Of a stretch of DNA of 6,918 bases, positions 1 through 6,900 are shown one piece after another. Source of the DNA: Desulfotomaculum sp. (GTDB lineage Bacteria > Bacillota > Desulfotomaculia > Desulfotomaculales > Nap2-2B); contig DMDI01000139.1 of NCBI GenBank assembly GCA_003445555.1, positions 1-6,918 on the forward strand, written 5' to 3'. Positions within the stretch are counted from its first letter, which is position 1, and every line of letters starts with the position of its first letter. The notes under the pieces are model-generated. The model was not told the DNA's origin. It made no database searches and saw nothing but the letters and a program-made list of their open reading frames with translations. The translations under genes and the position numbers were made by a program.

Positions 1-74
1 TTTTTGTTCATCGCTTCAATTTTATTTAAAAGTTTTGGTTCACAATATGGTCCTTTTTTTAATGAACGTCCCAT
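1..74 (-). CDS. rpsS: 30S ribosomal protein S19, N-terminal part (cut by window edge)
   Basis: This is the first 24 codons of S19, a protein of the 30S head that works beside S13 near the A and P sites. The start ATG is at 74-72, and the reading frame gives MGRSLKKGPYCEPKLLNKIE followed by AMNK, the typical S19 N-terminus with its RSLKKGP motif. A GAAGG stretch lies upstream of the start, and the gap to the rplB stop is 12 bases. The L2-S19 order is the standard S10 operon order, which supports the call despite the short length. The remainder of the gene lies beyond the left edge, so it is incomplete only because of the window. Confidence 0.93.
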   Translation of the reverse strand, partial: MGRSLKKGPYCEPKLLNKIEAMNK

Positions 75-86
75 TTTCTTCTACCT

Positions 87-908
87 TCATTTCCTTCTTT
101 TTATAATTAACCGGGCACTAGGCTTCTTTTTCCTCGTTCGAGCCCCTAAAGCCGGTTTACCCCATGGTGTTACCGGATTACGGCCAATGGGAGAGCGTCC
201 CTCACCTCCGCCATGCGGGTGGTCTACCGGATTCATGGTTACGCCTCGAACAGTAGGCCGCCGGCCTAACCAGCGCGTGCGCCCTGCTTTACCCACCGTA
301 ATATTTTCGTGCTCCGGATTACTAACTTGACCAATGGTGGCCCGGCACTCCTGTAAAATTAAACGTATTTCCCCCGAGGGTAAACGTATGTGCGCGTACT
401 TACCTTCTTTGGCCATTAGCTGGGCGGCGGCCCCGGCAGAACGAACCACTTGACCTCCTGCGCCCGGGTAAAGTTCAATATTATGGATCATTGTACCCAG
501 GGGAATATGGCGCAAAGGCAAAGTATTCCCTATCGTAATATCGGCTTCTGGTCCGGAAGAAATCTTCATCCCTACTTTTAAGCCATCAGGAGCTAAAATA
601 TAGCGTTTTTCTCCGTCAGGATAACTTAAAAGAGCAATCCGGGCTGAACGGTTAGGGTCATATTCAATACTGGCCACTTTAGCCGGCATACCATCTTTTT
701 CCCGTTTAAAATCAATAATCCGATAAAGACGTTTATGTCCCCCGCCCCGGTGACGCACGGTAATCTTACCTCTAACGTTACGTCCCCCGGTTTTTTTCAA
801 TGGTCTTAGTAAAGACTTTTCTGGTTTAGTAGTGGTAACTTCCTCAAAAGTAGAGACAGTCACAAAACGACGCCCTGGTGAAGTGGGTTTAAATTTTTTA
901 ACCGCCAC
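87..908 (-). CDS. rplB: 50S ribosomal protein L2
   Basis: L2 is a primary 23S rRNA-binding protein needed for subunit association and for the peptidyl transferase region. The 273-residue product matches the usual length of about 275. It begins [14 protein letters not shown], has the RNA-binding segment [10 protein letters not shown] at residues 51-60, and has the signature [12 protein letters not shown] at 226-237. H230 is the counterpart of the conserved histidine linked to peptidyl transferase function in E. coli L2. The C-terminus is a basic tail ([16 protein letters not shown]). The start is GTG at 908-906, chosen because AGGAGG lies 8 bases upstream and the family N-terminus begins there. 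It lies 12 bases after the rplW stop and 12 bases before rpsS, consistent with one transcript. Confidence 0.98.
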   Translation of the reverse strand: MAVKKFKPTSPGRRFVTVSTFEEVTTTKPEKSLLRPLKKTGGRNVRGKITVRHRGGGHKRLYRIIDFKREKDGMPAKVASIEYDPNRSARIALLSYPDGEKRYILAPDGLKVGMKISSGPEADITIGNTLPLRHIPLGTMIHNIELYPGAGGQVVRSAGAAAQLMAKEGKYAHIRLPSGEIRLILQECRATIGQVSNPEHENITVGKAGRTRWLGRRPTVRGVTMNPVDHPHGGGEGRSPIGRNPVTPWGKPALGARTRKKKPSARLIIKRRK

Positions 909-920
909 TCTTGATACCTC

Positions 921-1208
921 CTATACACCTTCGAATATTTCTATTCTATCCCCTTCTCTTAAAGTAACTATGGCTTTTTTAATTTCAGGAGTACGGCCAA
1001 CAATATTACGCACTCTTTTGGCTTTGCCTTTAACCCGTACGGTGTTTACCTTTTTTACTTTTACTTTAAAAAGTTCCTCTACCGCTTTTTTAACTTCTAC
1101 TTTATTTGCAGTCAACGCAATAATAAAAGTATACTTACTTCCTTGCACCAAAGACAGGCTTTTTTCTGTTATTACCGGCTTTTTTAGTATATCCCGCGGG
1201 TTTTTCAT
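921..1208 (-). CDS. rplW: 50S ribosomal protein L23
   Basis: L23 binds 23S rRNA domain III at the peptide exit tunnel and is the docking site for trigger factor and SRP. The 95-residue protein has the normal length and starts [17 protein letters not shown], with the PVITEKS motif at residues 11-17. Its basic [18 protein letters not shown] segment matches the family's extended rRNA-binding loop. The start ATG (1208-1206) overlaps the rplD stop TGA in an ATGA, so ribosomes finishing L4 can restart here. An AGGAGG lies 10 bases upstream, inside the end of rplD. This tight coupling is common for L4-L23 and helps keep the two proteins equimolar. Nothing unusual is seen in the protein. Confidence 0.97.
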   Translation of the reverse strand: MKNPRDILKKPVITEKSLSLVQGSKYTFIIALTANKVEVKKAVEELFKVKVKKVNTVRVKGKAKRVRNIVGRTPEIKKAIVTLREGDRIEIFEGV

Positions 1209-1831
1209 TTAGCCAGGACCTCCTCGCACCTATCCAAAGCCTCTCTAGTCATAATTAACTTTTGATAAGCTAAAATATCGTAAACACTCATACCGGTAAG
1301 GGGTAGAAATTTAACCCCTGAGATATTTCGGGTAGATTTCAGCGCATTTTCGTCTGGTCCGGCTGTCACCAGCAATGTTCTTTCCCTAATTTCCATTTTA
1401 TCAAGCAGCATAAGGATATCTTTTGTCTTTGGCCGGCTTAATTTTAAATCCTCAAGGATAAAAAGATTCCCTACCTTTACTTTCGCCGAAAGGGCAGATT
1501 TCAAAGCCAGCCGGCGCATTTTTTTTGGCATATTATAGCTATAGTCACGGGGGTGAGGCCCAAAAACAATTCCTCCCTTGCGCCAAATAGGAGAACGGGT
1601 ACTTCCGTGTCTAGCCCGGCCGGTTCCTTTTTGGCGCCATGGTTTCCGTCCCCCGCCACGCACTTCTGCTCTTGTTTTAGTATCATGAGTGCCTAGTCGT
1701 CTGCCCGCTAACTGTTTTACTACCGCCTGATGGATTACGGCCTCATGCACCGGAACACCAAAAACCTCGTCTTTTAAATCTATTTCCCCTACCCGATCAC
1801 CGTCAATATTATACAAGGCTGCTTTAAGCAC
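1205..1831 (-). CDS. rplD: 50S ribosomal protein L4
   Basis: L4 binds 23S rRNA and sends a long loop into the peptide exit tunnel next to L22; in some bacteria it also represses its own operon. The 208-residue product begins [17 protein letters not shown] and carries the tunnel-loop signature [19 protein letters not shown] at residues 58-76. I chose the GTG at 1831-1829 because AGGAGGAGG sits 7 bases upstream and the length is then typical of the family. The frame stays open upstream to an ATG at 1882-1880, but the extra 17 residues ([17 protein letters not shown]) are a read-through of the adjacent repeat array and RBS, not L4 sequence. The gap to rplC is 145 bases, far longer than at the other junctions among these ribosomal protein genes, and is filled by that array. 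Confidence 0.96.
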   Translation of the reverse strand: MLKAALYNIDGDRVGEIDLKDEVFGVPVHEAVIHQAVVKQLAGRRLGTHDTKTRAEVRGGGRKPWRQKGTGRARHGSTRSPIWRKGGIVFGPHPRDYSYNMPKKMRRLALKSALSAKVKVGNLFILEDLKLSRPKTKDILMLLDKMEIRERTLLVTAGPDENALKSTRNISGVKFLPLTGMSVYDILAYQKLIMTREALDRCEEVLAK

Positions 1832-1838
1832 AATTCTT

Positions 1839-1847
1839 CCTCCTCCT
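1839..1847 (-). promoter_or_regulatory. Shine-Dalgarno of rplD
   Basis: On the minus strand this reads AGGAGGAGG, followed by AAGAATT and the GTG start. It is a near-perfect anti-16S match with 7-base spacing and decides the rplD start against the upstream in-frame ATG at 1882. The repeat array abuts it directly: the first repeat base is 1848. Folding of the array hairpin could therefore affect access to this site. Confidence 0.85.
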
Positions 1848-1994
1848 GGAAGTTGGAAATTGGAGGTTAGAGGTTGGATCAAGGAATTCGCCCTAATCCA
1901 ACTTCCAACTTCTAACCTCTAACTTCCAACTTCCAAATTATTCGCCCTAATCCATCCAACTTCTAACTTCTAACCTCTAACTTCCAACTTCCAA
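1848..1994. repeat. Degenerate heptad (TTRGARG) array with inverted arms, rplC-rplD junction
   Basis: The stretch is built from 7-base units of consensus TTRGARG. Reading with transcription (minus strand), units TTGGAAG, TTGGAAG, TTAGAGG, TTAGAAG, TTAGAAG run from 1994 downwards, then a core GGATTAGGGCGAAT, a second similar block and a second copy of the core. After these come inverted units facing the other way up to the rplD Shine-Dalgarno. The 15-base core occurs at 1886-1900 and 1940-1954, so the sense part is a tandem duplication with a 54-base period. The inverted arm 1847-1879 can pair with 1896-1935 around a 16-base loop, with about 30 of 33 positions matched and one 7-base bulge. The array overlaps the end of rplC. 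No transposase, terminator U-tract or convincing promoter is visible. Confidence 0.92.
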
Positions 1995-2609
1995 ACTACT
2001 TTTTATTAATAATAAACCCTGACGTACCCCAGGTACTGCTCCTTTTAATACCAGGAGGTTTTTTGCCGCATCAACCTGAACAACTTTTAAATTTTGTACC
2101 GTTACCCGCTCTGCTCCGTAATGACCGGGAAGCTTTCTTCCCTTAAAAACACGCGCCGGCCCCTTAGCCCCTAGTGAACCGGGTCGTCTATGGTACTTTG
2201 AGCCATGGCTCATGGGACCACGTTTAAAACCATGCCTTTTTATCCCACCGGCAAAACCCCGGCCTTTTGATATACCGGTTACGTCGCATCGATCTCCAGG
2301 GGCAAAAATATCCGCCTTAATTTCCTGCCCAACCTCATAAGGCGTAATATCATTCAACCGTAATTCCCTTAAAAAACGCCTTTCCTTTACCCCAGACCGG
2401 GCAAAATGACCTTTAAGCGGTTTGTTAAATTTTTTTTCCCGTTTACTTCCATAACCAACTTGAATGGCGCTATAGCCATCCGCCGCCGGTGTTTTTTTCT
2501 GAACCACAATACACGGGCCAGCCTCAATAACGGTAACTGGAACGGCTACTCCGTCAGGTAAAAAAACTTGCGTCATCCCAATTTTTCGACCCAAAATGCC
2601 TTTTTCCAT
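1977..2609 (-). CDS. rplC: 50S ribosomal protein L3
   Basis: L3 is one of the first proteins to bind 23S rRNA and reaches toward the peptidyl transferase centre. The 210-residue protein starts [20 protein letters not shown] and carries the signature [20 protein letters not shown] at residues 119-138, followed by [20 protein letters not shown]. The start ATG (2609-2607) has AGGTGG about 8 bases upstream and lies 13 bases after the rpsJ stop. The C-terminus is odd: the family-like sequence ends near LLLIKSS, and the last five residues, LEVGS, with the TAG stop are encoded by repeat units TTGGAAG, TTGGAAG, TTAG. The total length is still normal, so the repeat seems to have replaced or trimmed the original tail rather than truncating the fold. 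Confidence 0.97.
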   Translation of the reverse strand: MEKGILGRKIGMTQVFLPDGVAVPVTVIEAGPCIVVQKKTPAADGYSAIQVGYGSKREKKFNKPLKGHFARSGVKERRFLRELRLNDITPYEVGQEIKADIFAPGDRCDVTGISKGRGFAGGIKRHGFKRGPMSHGSKYHRRPGSLGAKGPARVFKGRKLPGHYGAERVTVQNLKVVQVDAAKNLLVLKGAVPGVRQGLLLIKSSLEVGS

Positions 2610-2622
2610 TTATTTTCCACCT

Positions 2623-2931
2623 TTAAAGTTTAATCTCTATATCCACCCCAGCCGGTAAATCTAAACGCATTAAAGCATCCACTGTTTTAGGTGGCGGTTC
2701 TAAAATATCAATTAATCTTTTGCGCGTTCTCATTTCAAACTGTTCTCGCGAATCTTTATCTTTGTGGGGGGAGCGCAAAATAGTATAAATATTCTTTTCA
2801 GTAGGCAAAGGTATTGGCCCTACTACCTCAGCCCCGGTTCTTTTTGCTGTTTCCACAATTTTTTGCGCTGATTGATCCAGCATACGGTGGTCATAAGCCT
2901 TTAAGCGAATTCGAATTCTTTGATTTTTCAT
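2623..2931 (-). CDS. rpsJ: 30S ribosomal protein S10 (NusE)
   Basis: S10 belongs to the 30S head and also acts as NusE in transcription antitermination, where it binds NusB and NusG. The 102-residue protein has exactly the usual length: [20 protein letters not shown] at the start, the family motif [19 protein letters not shown] at about 39-57, and a C-terminal [16 protein letters not shown] six bases upstream (2937-2935) is in frame, but it lies one base from the GAGG Shine-Dalgarno. The ATG at 2931-2929 has 7-base spacing and gives the family start. It lies 15 bases after the tuf stop with no room for a separate promoter or leader, so it is cotranscribed with tuf. Confidence 0.97.
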   Translation of the reverse strand: MKNQRIRIRLKAYDHRMLDQSAQKIVETAKRTGAEVVGPIPLPTEKNIYTILRSPHKDKDSREQFEMRTRKRLIDILEPPPKTVDALMRLDLPAGVDIEIKL

Positions 2932-2946
2932 CTTCAAACCTCTTTT

Positions 2947-4149
2947 TTATTCAATTATGGAAGAAACCACACCTGTTCCTACGGTACGGCCCCCCTCCCG
3001 AATGGCAAAACGAAGCCCTTCTTCAATAGCAATAGGGGTAATTAGCTTAATAGTTAAACGGACATTATCCCCAGGCATTACCATTTCTATCCCTTCCGGC
3101 AATTCGGCAACCCCGGTTACATCAGTAGTGCGGAAATAAAATTGGGGGCGATAACCGTTAAAAAATGGTGTGTGCCGTCCTCCTTCTTCTTTGGTTAACA
3201 CATATACTTCGGCGTTATAGTGGGTATGGGGCTTAATGCTTCCCGGCTTGGCTAAAACCTGCCCCCGCTCCACTTCTTTACGCTCTATGCCCCGCAAAAG
3301 ACAGCCAATATTATCTCCTGCCTGCCCTTGATCTAAAACCTTACGAAACATTTCCACTCCCGTAACTACTGTTTTCCGTGGTTTATCCATTAAACCAACA
3401 ATTTCTATTTCATCAGAAACCTTCACTATTCCCCGCTCTACCCGGCCGGTAACTACCGTACCACGACCGGTAATGGTAAAAACATCTTCAATGGGCATTA
3501 AAAAGGGTTTATCAATCTCCCGTTTAGGGGTGGGAATATAATTATCCACTGCATCCATTAATCCCCATATAGACTTGCAATTGACACAATCATGCTTGCC
3601 GCAGCCACATTCCATGGCTTTTAAGGCTGAACCGGCAATAATAGGAATTTCATCACCCGGAAATTCGTAAGCAGAAAGAAGCTCTCTTACCTCTAATTCT
3701 ACCAGTTCTAGTAGTTCCGGGTCATCTACCATGTCTACTTTGTTTAAAAAAACCACAATATAAGGAACCCCTACCTCCCGGGCTAAAAGAATGTGTTCTC
3801 TGGTTTGCGGCATTGGACCGTCTGCGGCTGAAACAACCAGGATAGTCCCATCCATTTGAGCGGCCCCGGTAATCATGTTTTTTACGTAGTCGGCATGACC
3901 AGGGCAATCAACGTGGGCGTAGTGCCGCGCGTTGGTTTCATACTCCACGTGAGCAACATTAATGGTAAGACCGCGTTCTTTTTCTTCCGGAGCATTATCA
4001 ATATCTTCGTATTTTTTTGGCTGGGCCTTACCTTCCTTGGCCAGACAAAAGGTTATCGCCGAGGTTAAGGTAGTTTTACCGTGGTCCACGTGCCCAATAG
4101 TACCAATATTCACGTGAGGTTTAGTTCTTTCAAATTTTGCTTTCGCCAT
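2947..4149 (-). CDS. tuf: Elongation factor Tu, with a four-cysteine insertion in the G domain
   Basis: EF-Tu is the GTPase that brings aminoacyl-tRNA to the ribosomal A site. The 400-residue protein shows all GTPase motifs: P-loop GHVDHGKT at 19-26, switch I ERGLTI at 58-63, DCPGH at 81-85, NKVD at 136-139 and SALK at 174-177. Domains II and III follow, with [13 protein letters not shown] at 228-240 and the usual C-terminus [10 protein letters not shown]. Right after SALKAME comes [11 protein letters not shown] (181-191), a CxC-x4-CxxC cysteine cluster. It lies in a stretch about five residues longer than in B. subtilis or E. coli EF-Tu, which as I recall them have GDAEWEAK-type sequence there. 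I recall a similar insert in Desulfotomaculum-like Clostridia. The start ATG has AAGGGGG upstream. The 114-base gap to fusA holds a repeat array and a weak possible promoter. Confidence 0.98.
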   Translation of the reverse strand: MAKAKFERTKPHVNIGTIGHVDHGKTTLTSAITFCLAKEGKAQPKKYEDIDNAPEEKERGLTINVAHVEYETNARHYAHVDCPGHADYVKNMITGAAQMDGTILVVSAADGPMPQTREHILLAREVGVPYIVVFLNKVDMVDDPELLELVELEVRELLSAYEFPGDEIPIIAGSALKAMECGCGKHDCVNCKSIWGLMDAVDNYIPTPKREIDKPFLMPIEDVFTITGRGTVVTGRVERGIVKVSDEIEIVGLMDKPRKTVVTGVEMFRKVLDQGQAGDNIGCLLRGIERKEVERGQVLAKPGSIKPHTHYNAEVYVLTKEEGGRHTPFFNGYRPQFYFRTTDVTGVAELPEGIEMVMPGDNVRLTIKLITPIAIEEGLRFAIREGGRTVGTGVVSSIIE

Positions 4150-4180
4150 TGTTTTATTTCCCCCTTTTAGTAATTGGTAT

Positions 4181-4273
4181 TTGGAAGTTGGAAGATAGAA
4201 GGTTTGATTTAAACTCTACTTTTTCCATTTTCAACTAACCCTCTAACCTCCAACTTCCAACCTCTATCTTCCA
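4181..4273. repeat. Heptad-repeat inverted pair, fusA-tuf junction
   Basis: Two arms of the TTRGARG heptad family face each other. The plus-strand arm 4181-4204 begins TTGGAAGTTGGAAGATAGAA, and the opposite arm 4237-4273 reads TGGAAGATAGAGG then TTGGAAG, TTGGAGG, TTAGAGG on the minus strand. Bases 4181-4204 pair with 4237-4260 at 21 of 24 positions around a 32-base non-repeat loop. Two of the three mismatches become G-U wobbles in the minus-strand RNA, leaving one U-U, so the transcript folds better than the other strand would. The outer end of the array encodes the last two residues and stop of fusA. No U-tract follows the hairpin in the direction of transcription, so it does not look like an intrinsic terminator. 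Confidence 0.9.
4207..4234 (-). promoter_or_regulatory. Possible weak promoter ahead of tuf, in the hairpin loop
   Basis: On the minus strand TTGAAA (4234-4229) is followed after 16 bases by TTAAAT (4212-4207), resembling -35 and -10 boxes. The -10 match is only 4 of 6. It lies in the non-repeat loop between the repeat arms, about 58 bases ahead of the tuf start. A separate tuf promoter would fit the high demand for EF-Tu, but AT-rich sequence gives such matches by chance, so this is a weak call. Confidence 0.22.
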
Positions 4274-6390
4274 TAAGACCATTTCATTCCCCGCCGGTTA
4301 ATAATTTTTTCGGCTTCATTAGAGGAAACTTCAGCGTAGTAACTAAACTGCATGGTATATGTCCCCCTTCCTTTGGTGGCCGAGCGTAAATCAGTAGCGT
4401 AACCAAACATTTCAGCCAGCGGAACATAGCCACGTACAATCTGTATTTTTCCCTGAAAAGACAGCCCTTCAATTCGCGCCCGCCGCTGCTGAAGGTCCCC
4501 CAACACATCTCCTACATATTCTTCAGGAACCACTACTTCTATCTTCATAACCGGTTCTAAAAGCACCGGGCTTGCCTTCCGGGCCCCGTTTTTAAAGCCC
4601 TGTGAGGCCGCTATTTTAAAAGCTACTTCTGACGAATCCACTTCATGATAAGCCCCGTCTACCAAAGTTACCTTCAAATCAGTCATGGGATAACCGGCTA
4701 ATCCCCCTGTTTCCATTGCTTCACGCACTCCCGCTTCCACCGCCGGAAGATATTCTTTAGGCACTACACCCCCCGTTGTCTTATCTTTAAACTCATACCC
4801 ATTTCCATGGCTAACCGCAGGCTCTATTTCTAAATACACATGCCCATACTGACCATGTCCCCCCGTGTGACGGATATACTTTCCTTCTGATTTGACTTTT
4901 TCCTTAATTGTTTCTTTGTAGGCCACATTAGGTTTACCAACATTAGCTTCTACCTTAAATTCCCTTAATAACCGGTCGACAATAATCTCTAAGTGCAGTT
5001 CTCCCATCCCTGAAATAATCGTCTGTCCTGTCTCAACGTCAGTATATACTTTAAAGGTCGGATCTTCCATGGTTAGCTTCAAAAGGGCCGTTCCCATTTT
5101 ATCCTGGTCAGCTTTAGTCTTCGGTTCAATAGCCACCGATATAACCGGAGCCGGGAATTCTATAGCTTCTAAAACAAGGGGATGATTTTCATCGCATAGG
5201 GTATCCCCTGTAAAAGATTCTTTAATTCCAACCACCGCCACAATATCACCTGTATACATAGTATTTACTTCTTCCCGGCGGTTGGCGTGCATTCTTAATA
5301 TCCGGCCAATACGCTCCCGTTTATGTTTGGTGGGATTATGCGCCGTGGCCCCAGTGCTAATTTTGCCTGAATAAACCCTTAAAAAAGTCAGCCTGCCTAC
5401 GTAAGGGTCAGTCATAATTTTAAACACCAGAGCGCAAAAGGGCTCTTCATCCTTTGGCGCCCTTACCTCAATGGAGCCAGTGTTTGGATTTGTTCCTTGA
5501 ACACCATTAACGTCGGTGGGAGCAGGAAGATAATCACAAATTGCCGTAAGGAGAGGTTGGATCCCTTTATTTTTAAAGGCGGCGCCACATAAAACAGGGG
5601 TTATTTTTACCTCCAGCGTAGCTTTACGAATAGCCCGCTTAATTTCTTCAACTGATGGTTCTTCACCTGCCAGGTATTTCTCCATTATTTTTTCATCTGT
5701 TTCCGCGCAAACTTCCAGCAATTTTTCCCGGTATTCCGCCACCAGTTCTTTCATATTCGTTGGAATAGCTATTTCTTCCTGTTCGGTTCCTAATTCATCC
5801 CGGTAAATAAAAGCCTTTTGTTGCACCAAGTCTATTACCCCGTCAAACTTATCTTCGGCCCCAAGAGGCAACTGAATAGCTACCGGATTTGCGTTTAAAT
5901 GCGTCCGCAACATTTCACAGGCGCGGAAAAAGCTTGCCCCTATCCGGTCCATTTTATTAATATAAGTAAGACGCGGAATATCATACTTATCTGCCTGCCG
6001 CCATACAGTTTCTGACTGGGGTTCTACGCCTCCAACCGCGCAAAAGACCGCGATAGCCCCATCTAGAACGCGCAAAGAACGTTCCACTTCCATAGTGAAG
6101 TCTACGTGGCCAGGGGTATCAATGATATTTATATAACAATCTTGCCAGCGACAGGTAGTGGCCGCCGAAGTAATAGTAATCCCTCGTTCTTGTTCCTGCA
6201 CCATCCAATCCATGGTCGCAGTACCCTCATGGACTTCTCCTATCTTATGGACTCTGCCCGTGTAAAACAAAATTCGCTCGGTAACCGTTGTTTTGCCCGC
6301 GTCAATATGAGCCATAATTCCTATATTACGGATATTATCCAACAAGATTTGCCGTTTTACGCCAGGCAAGGATGAGATAGGCAACGTCAT
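4264..6390 (-). CDS. fusA: Elongation factor G
   Basis: EF-G is the GTPase that drives translocation and, with RRF, ribosome recycling. The 708-residue product has the P-loop AHIDAGKTT at 27-35, switch [11 protein letters not shown] at 68-77, DTPGH at 91-95 and NKMD at 145-148. Domain II follows, then domain III with GMGELHLEI (461-469). Domain IV holds GGHGQYGHV (510-518) and the tip segment [11 protein letters not shown] (585-595), and domain V holds [12 protein letters not shown] (631-642). It is somewhat longer than the usual 690-700: about ten extra residues precede the conserved [14 protein letters not shown], and the tail ends KWSYGR. The ATG at 6390-6388 is supported by an AGGGAGAG Shine-Dalgarno. 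The final GR and TAG stop come from the adjoining repeat array. It lies 21 bases after rpsG. Confidence 0.98.
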   Translation of the reverse strand: MTLPISSLPGVKRQILLDNIRNIGIMAHIDAGKTTVTERILFYTGRVHKIGEVHEGTATMDWMVQEQERGITITSAATTCRWQDCYINIIDTPGHVDFTMEVERSLRVLDGAIAVFCAVGGVEPQSETVWRQADKYDIPRLTYINKMDRIGASFFRACEMLRTHLNANPVAIQLPLGAEDKFDGVIDLVQQKAFIYRDELGTEQEEIAIPTNMKELVAEYREKLLEVCAETDEKIMEKYLAGEEPSVEEIKRAIRKATLEVKITPVLCGAAFKNKGIQPLLTAICDYLPAPTDVNGVQGTNPNTGSIEVRAPKDEEPFCALVFKIMTDPYVGRLTFLRVYSGKISTGATAHNPTKHKRERIGRILRMHANRREEVNTMYTGDIVAVVGIKESFTGDTLCDENHPLVLEAIEFPAPVISVAIEPKTKADQDKMGTALLKLTMEDPTFKVYTDVETGQTIISGMGELHLEIIVDRLLREFKVEANVGKPNVAYKETIKEKVKSEGKYIRHTGGHGQYGHVYLEIEPAVSHGNGYEFKDKTTGGVVPKEYLPAVEAGVREAMETGGLAGYPMTDLKVTLVDGAYHEVDSSEVAFKIAASQGFKNGARKASPVLLEPVMKIEVVVPEEYVGDVLGDLQQRRARIEGLSFQGKIQIVRGYVPLAEMFGYATDLRSATKGRGTYTMQFSYYAEVSSNEAEKIINRRGMKWSYGR

Positions 6391-6411
6391 AAAAATTCTC
6401 TCCCTAGTCTT

Positions 6412-6882
6412 TTACCACCGGTAATGGGCAAAAGCTTTATTAGCTTCGGCCATTTTATGGGTATCCTCTTTCTTCTTTACGGTCACTCCCGTATTATTAG
6501 CCGCATCCATAATCTCAGCCGCTAATTTTTCCGCCATACTTTTCCCCGAGCGCTGCCGGGCAAAGTTGGTCAGCCATCGAATCCCTAAGGTTTGCCGCCG
6601 CTCCGGCCGTACTTCTATTGGCACCTGATAATTAGCCCCGCCTACCCGGCGGGCTTTTACTTCTAGTACAGGCATAATGTTCTTTAAAGCCAAGTCAAAT
6701 ATCTCAAGCGGAGGTTTTTTTGTTTTTTGCTGAATAATTTCAAAGGCCTGGTAGCAAATTTTTTCCGCCAAGCTTCTTTTTCCCTCATGCATAACCTGAT
6801 TAATTAATTTAGTTACGGCAACTTTCCCGTAAAAAGGATCGGCTATTACCTCACGCTTAGGTACCGCGCCTCTTCGTGGCAT
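6412..6882 (-). CDS. rpsG: 30S ribosomal protein S7
   Basis: S7 starts assembly of the 30S head by binding the 3' domain of 16S rRNA and lies at the E-site mRNA exit. The 156-residue protein has the standard length and begins [20 protein letters not shown]. It shows the conserved [20 protein letters not shown] region and [11 protein letters not shown] at about 81-91, and ends KAFAHYRW. The ATG at 6882-6880 has AAGGAGGAGG close upstream. It lies directly ahead of fusA, as in most str operons; the expected upstream gene rpsL would be beyond the right edge. A heptad-repeat array begins just upstream of its Shine-Dalgarno. Confidence 0.98.
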   Translation of the reverse strand: MPRRGAVPKREVIADPFYGKVAVTKLINQVMHEGKRSLAEKICYQAFEIIQQKTKKPPLEIFDLALKNIMPVLEVKARRVGGANYQVPIEVRPERRQTLGIRWLTNFARQRSGKSMAEKLAAEIMDAANNTGVTVKKKEDTHKMAEANKAFAHYRW

Positions 6883-6900
6883 TTTCCTCCTCCTTCTCCC

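Noticed and set aside
54..62. Run of seven A (minus strand, about 54-60) near the start of rpsS as a slippage or frameshift site.
   Set aside because: It encodes the conserved Lys-Lys of RSLKKGP and no alternative frame product or stop-shift arrangement is evident.
4..330. Plus-strand open frame of 108 codons; others lie at 832-1212, 2814-3029, 2957-3139, 3856-4068 and 6106-6375.
   Set aside because: All lie opposite strongly conserved ribosomal or elongation factor genes; the translations resemble no family and reflect the codon pattern of the real gene.
1885..1895. GAATTCGCCCT resembles the insert-flanking sequence of common TA cloning vectors, suggesting cloning contamination.
   Set aside because: The match is short, the next base differs from the vector, and the second copy of the core at 1940 lacks the EcoRI part. 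Heptad repeats and normal operon genes continue on both sides.
1848..1994. CRISPR array.
   Set aside because: Units are 7 bases, degenerate and contiguous, with no unique spacers of uniform length and no cas genes nearby.
2907..2918. Palindrome GAATTCGAATTC as a possible operator.
   Set aside because: It lies inside rpsJ and simply encodes the conserved alternating R-I-R-I-R start of S10.
2932..2937. TTG start for rpsJ giving a 104-residue S10.
   Set aside because: It lies one base from the GAGG Shine-Dalgarno; the ATG at 2931 has proper spacing and gives the standard 102-residue protein.
4181..4260. Rho-independent terminator between fusA and tuf.
   Set aside because: The stem is long and G-rich on one side, but no run of U follows it in the direction of transcription; the downstream sequence is mixed and leads into the tuf Shine-Dalgarno.
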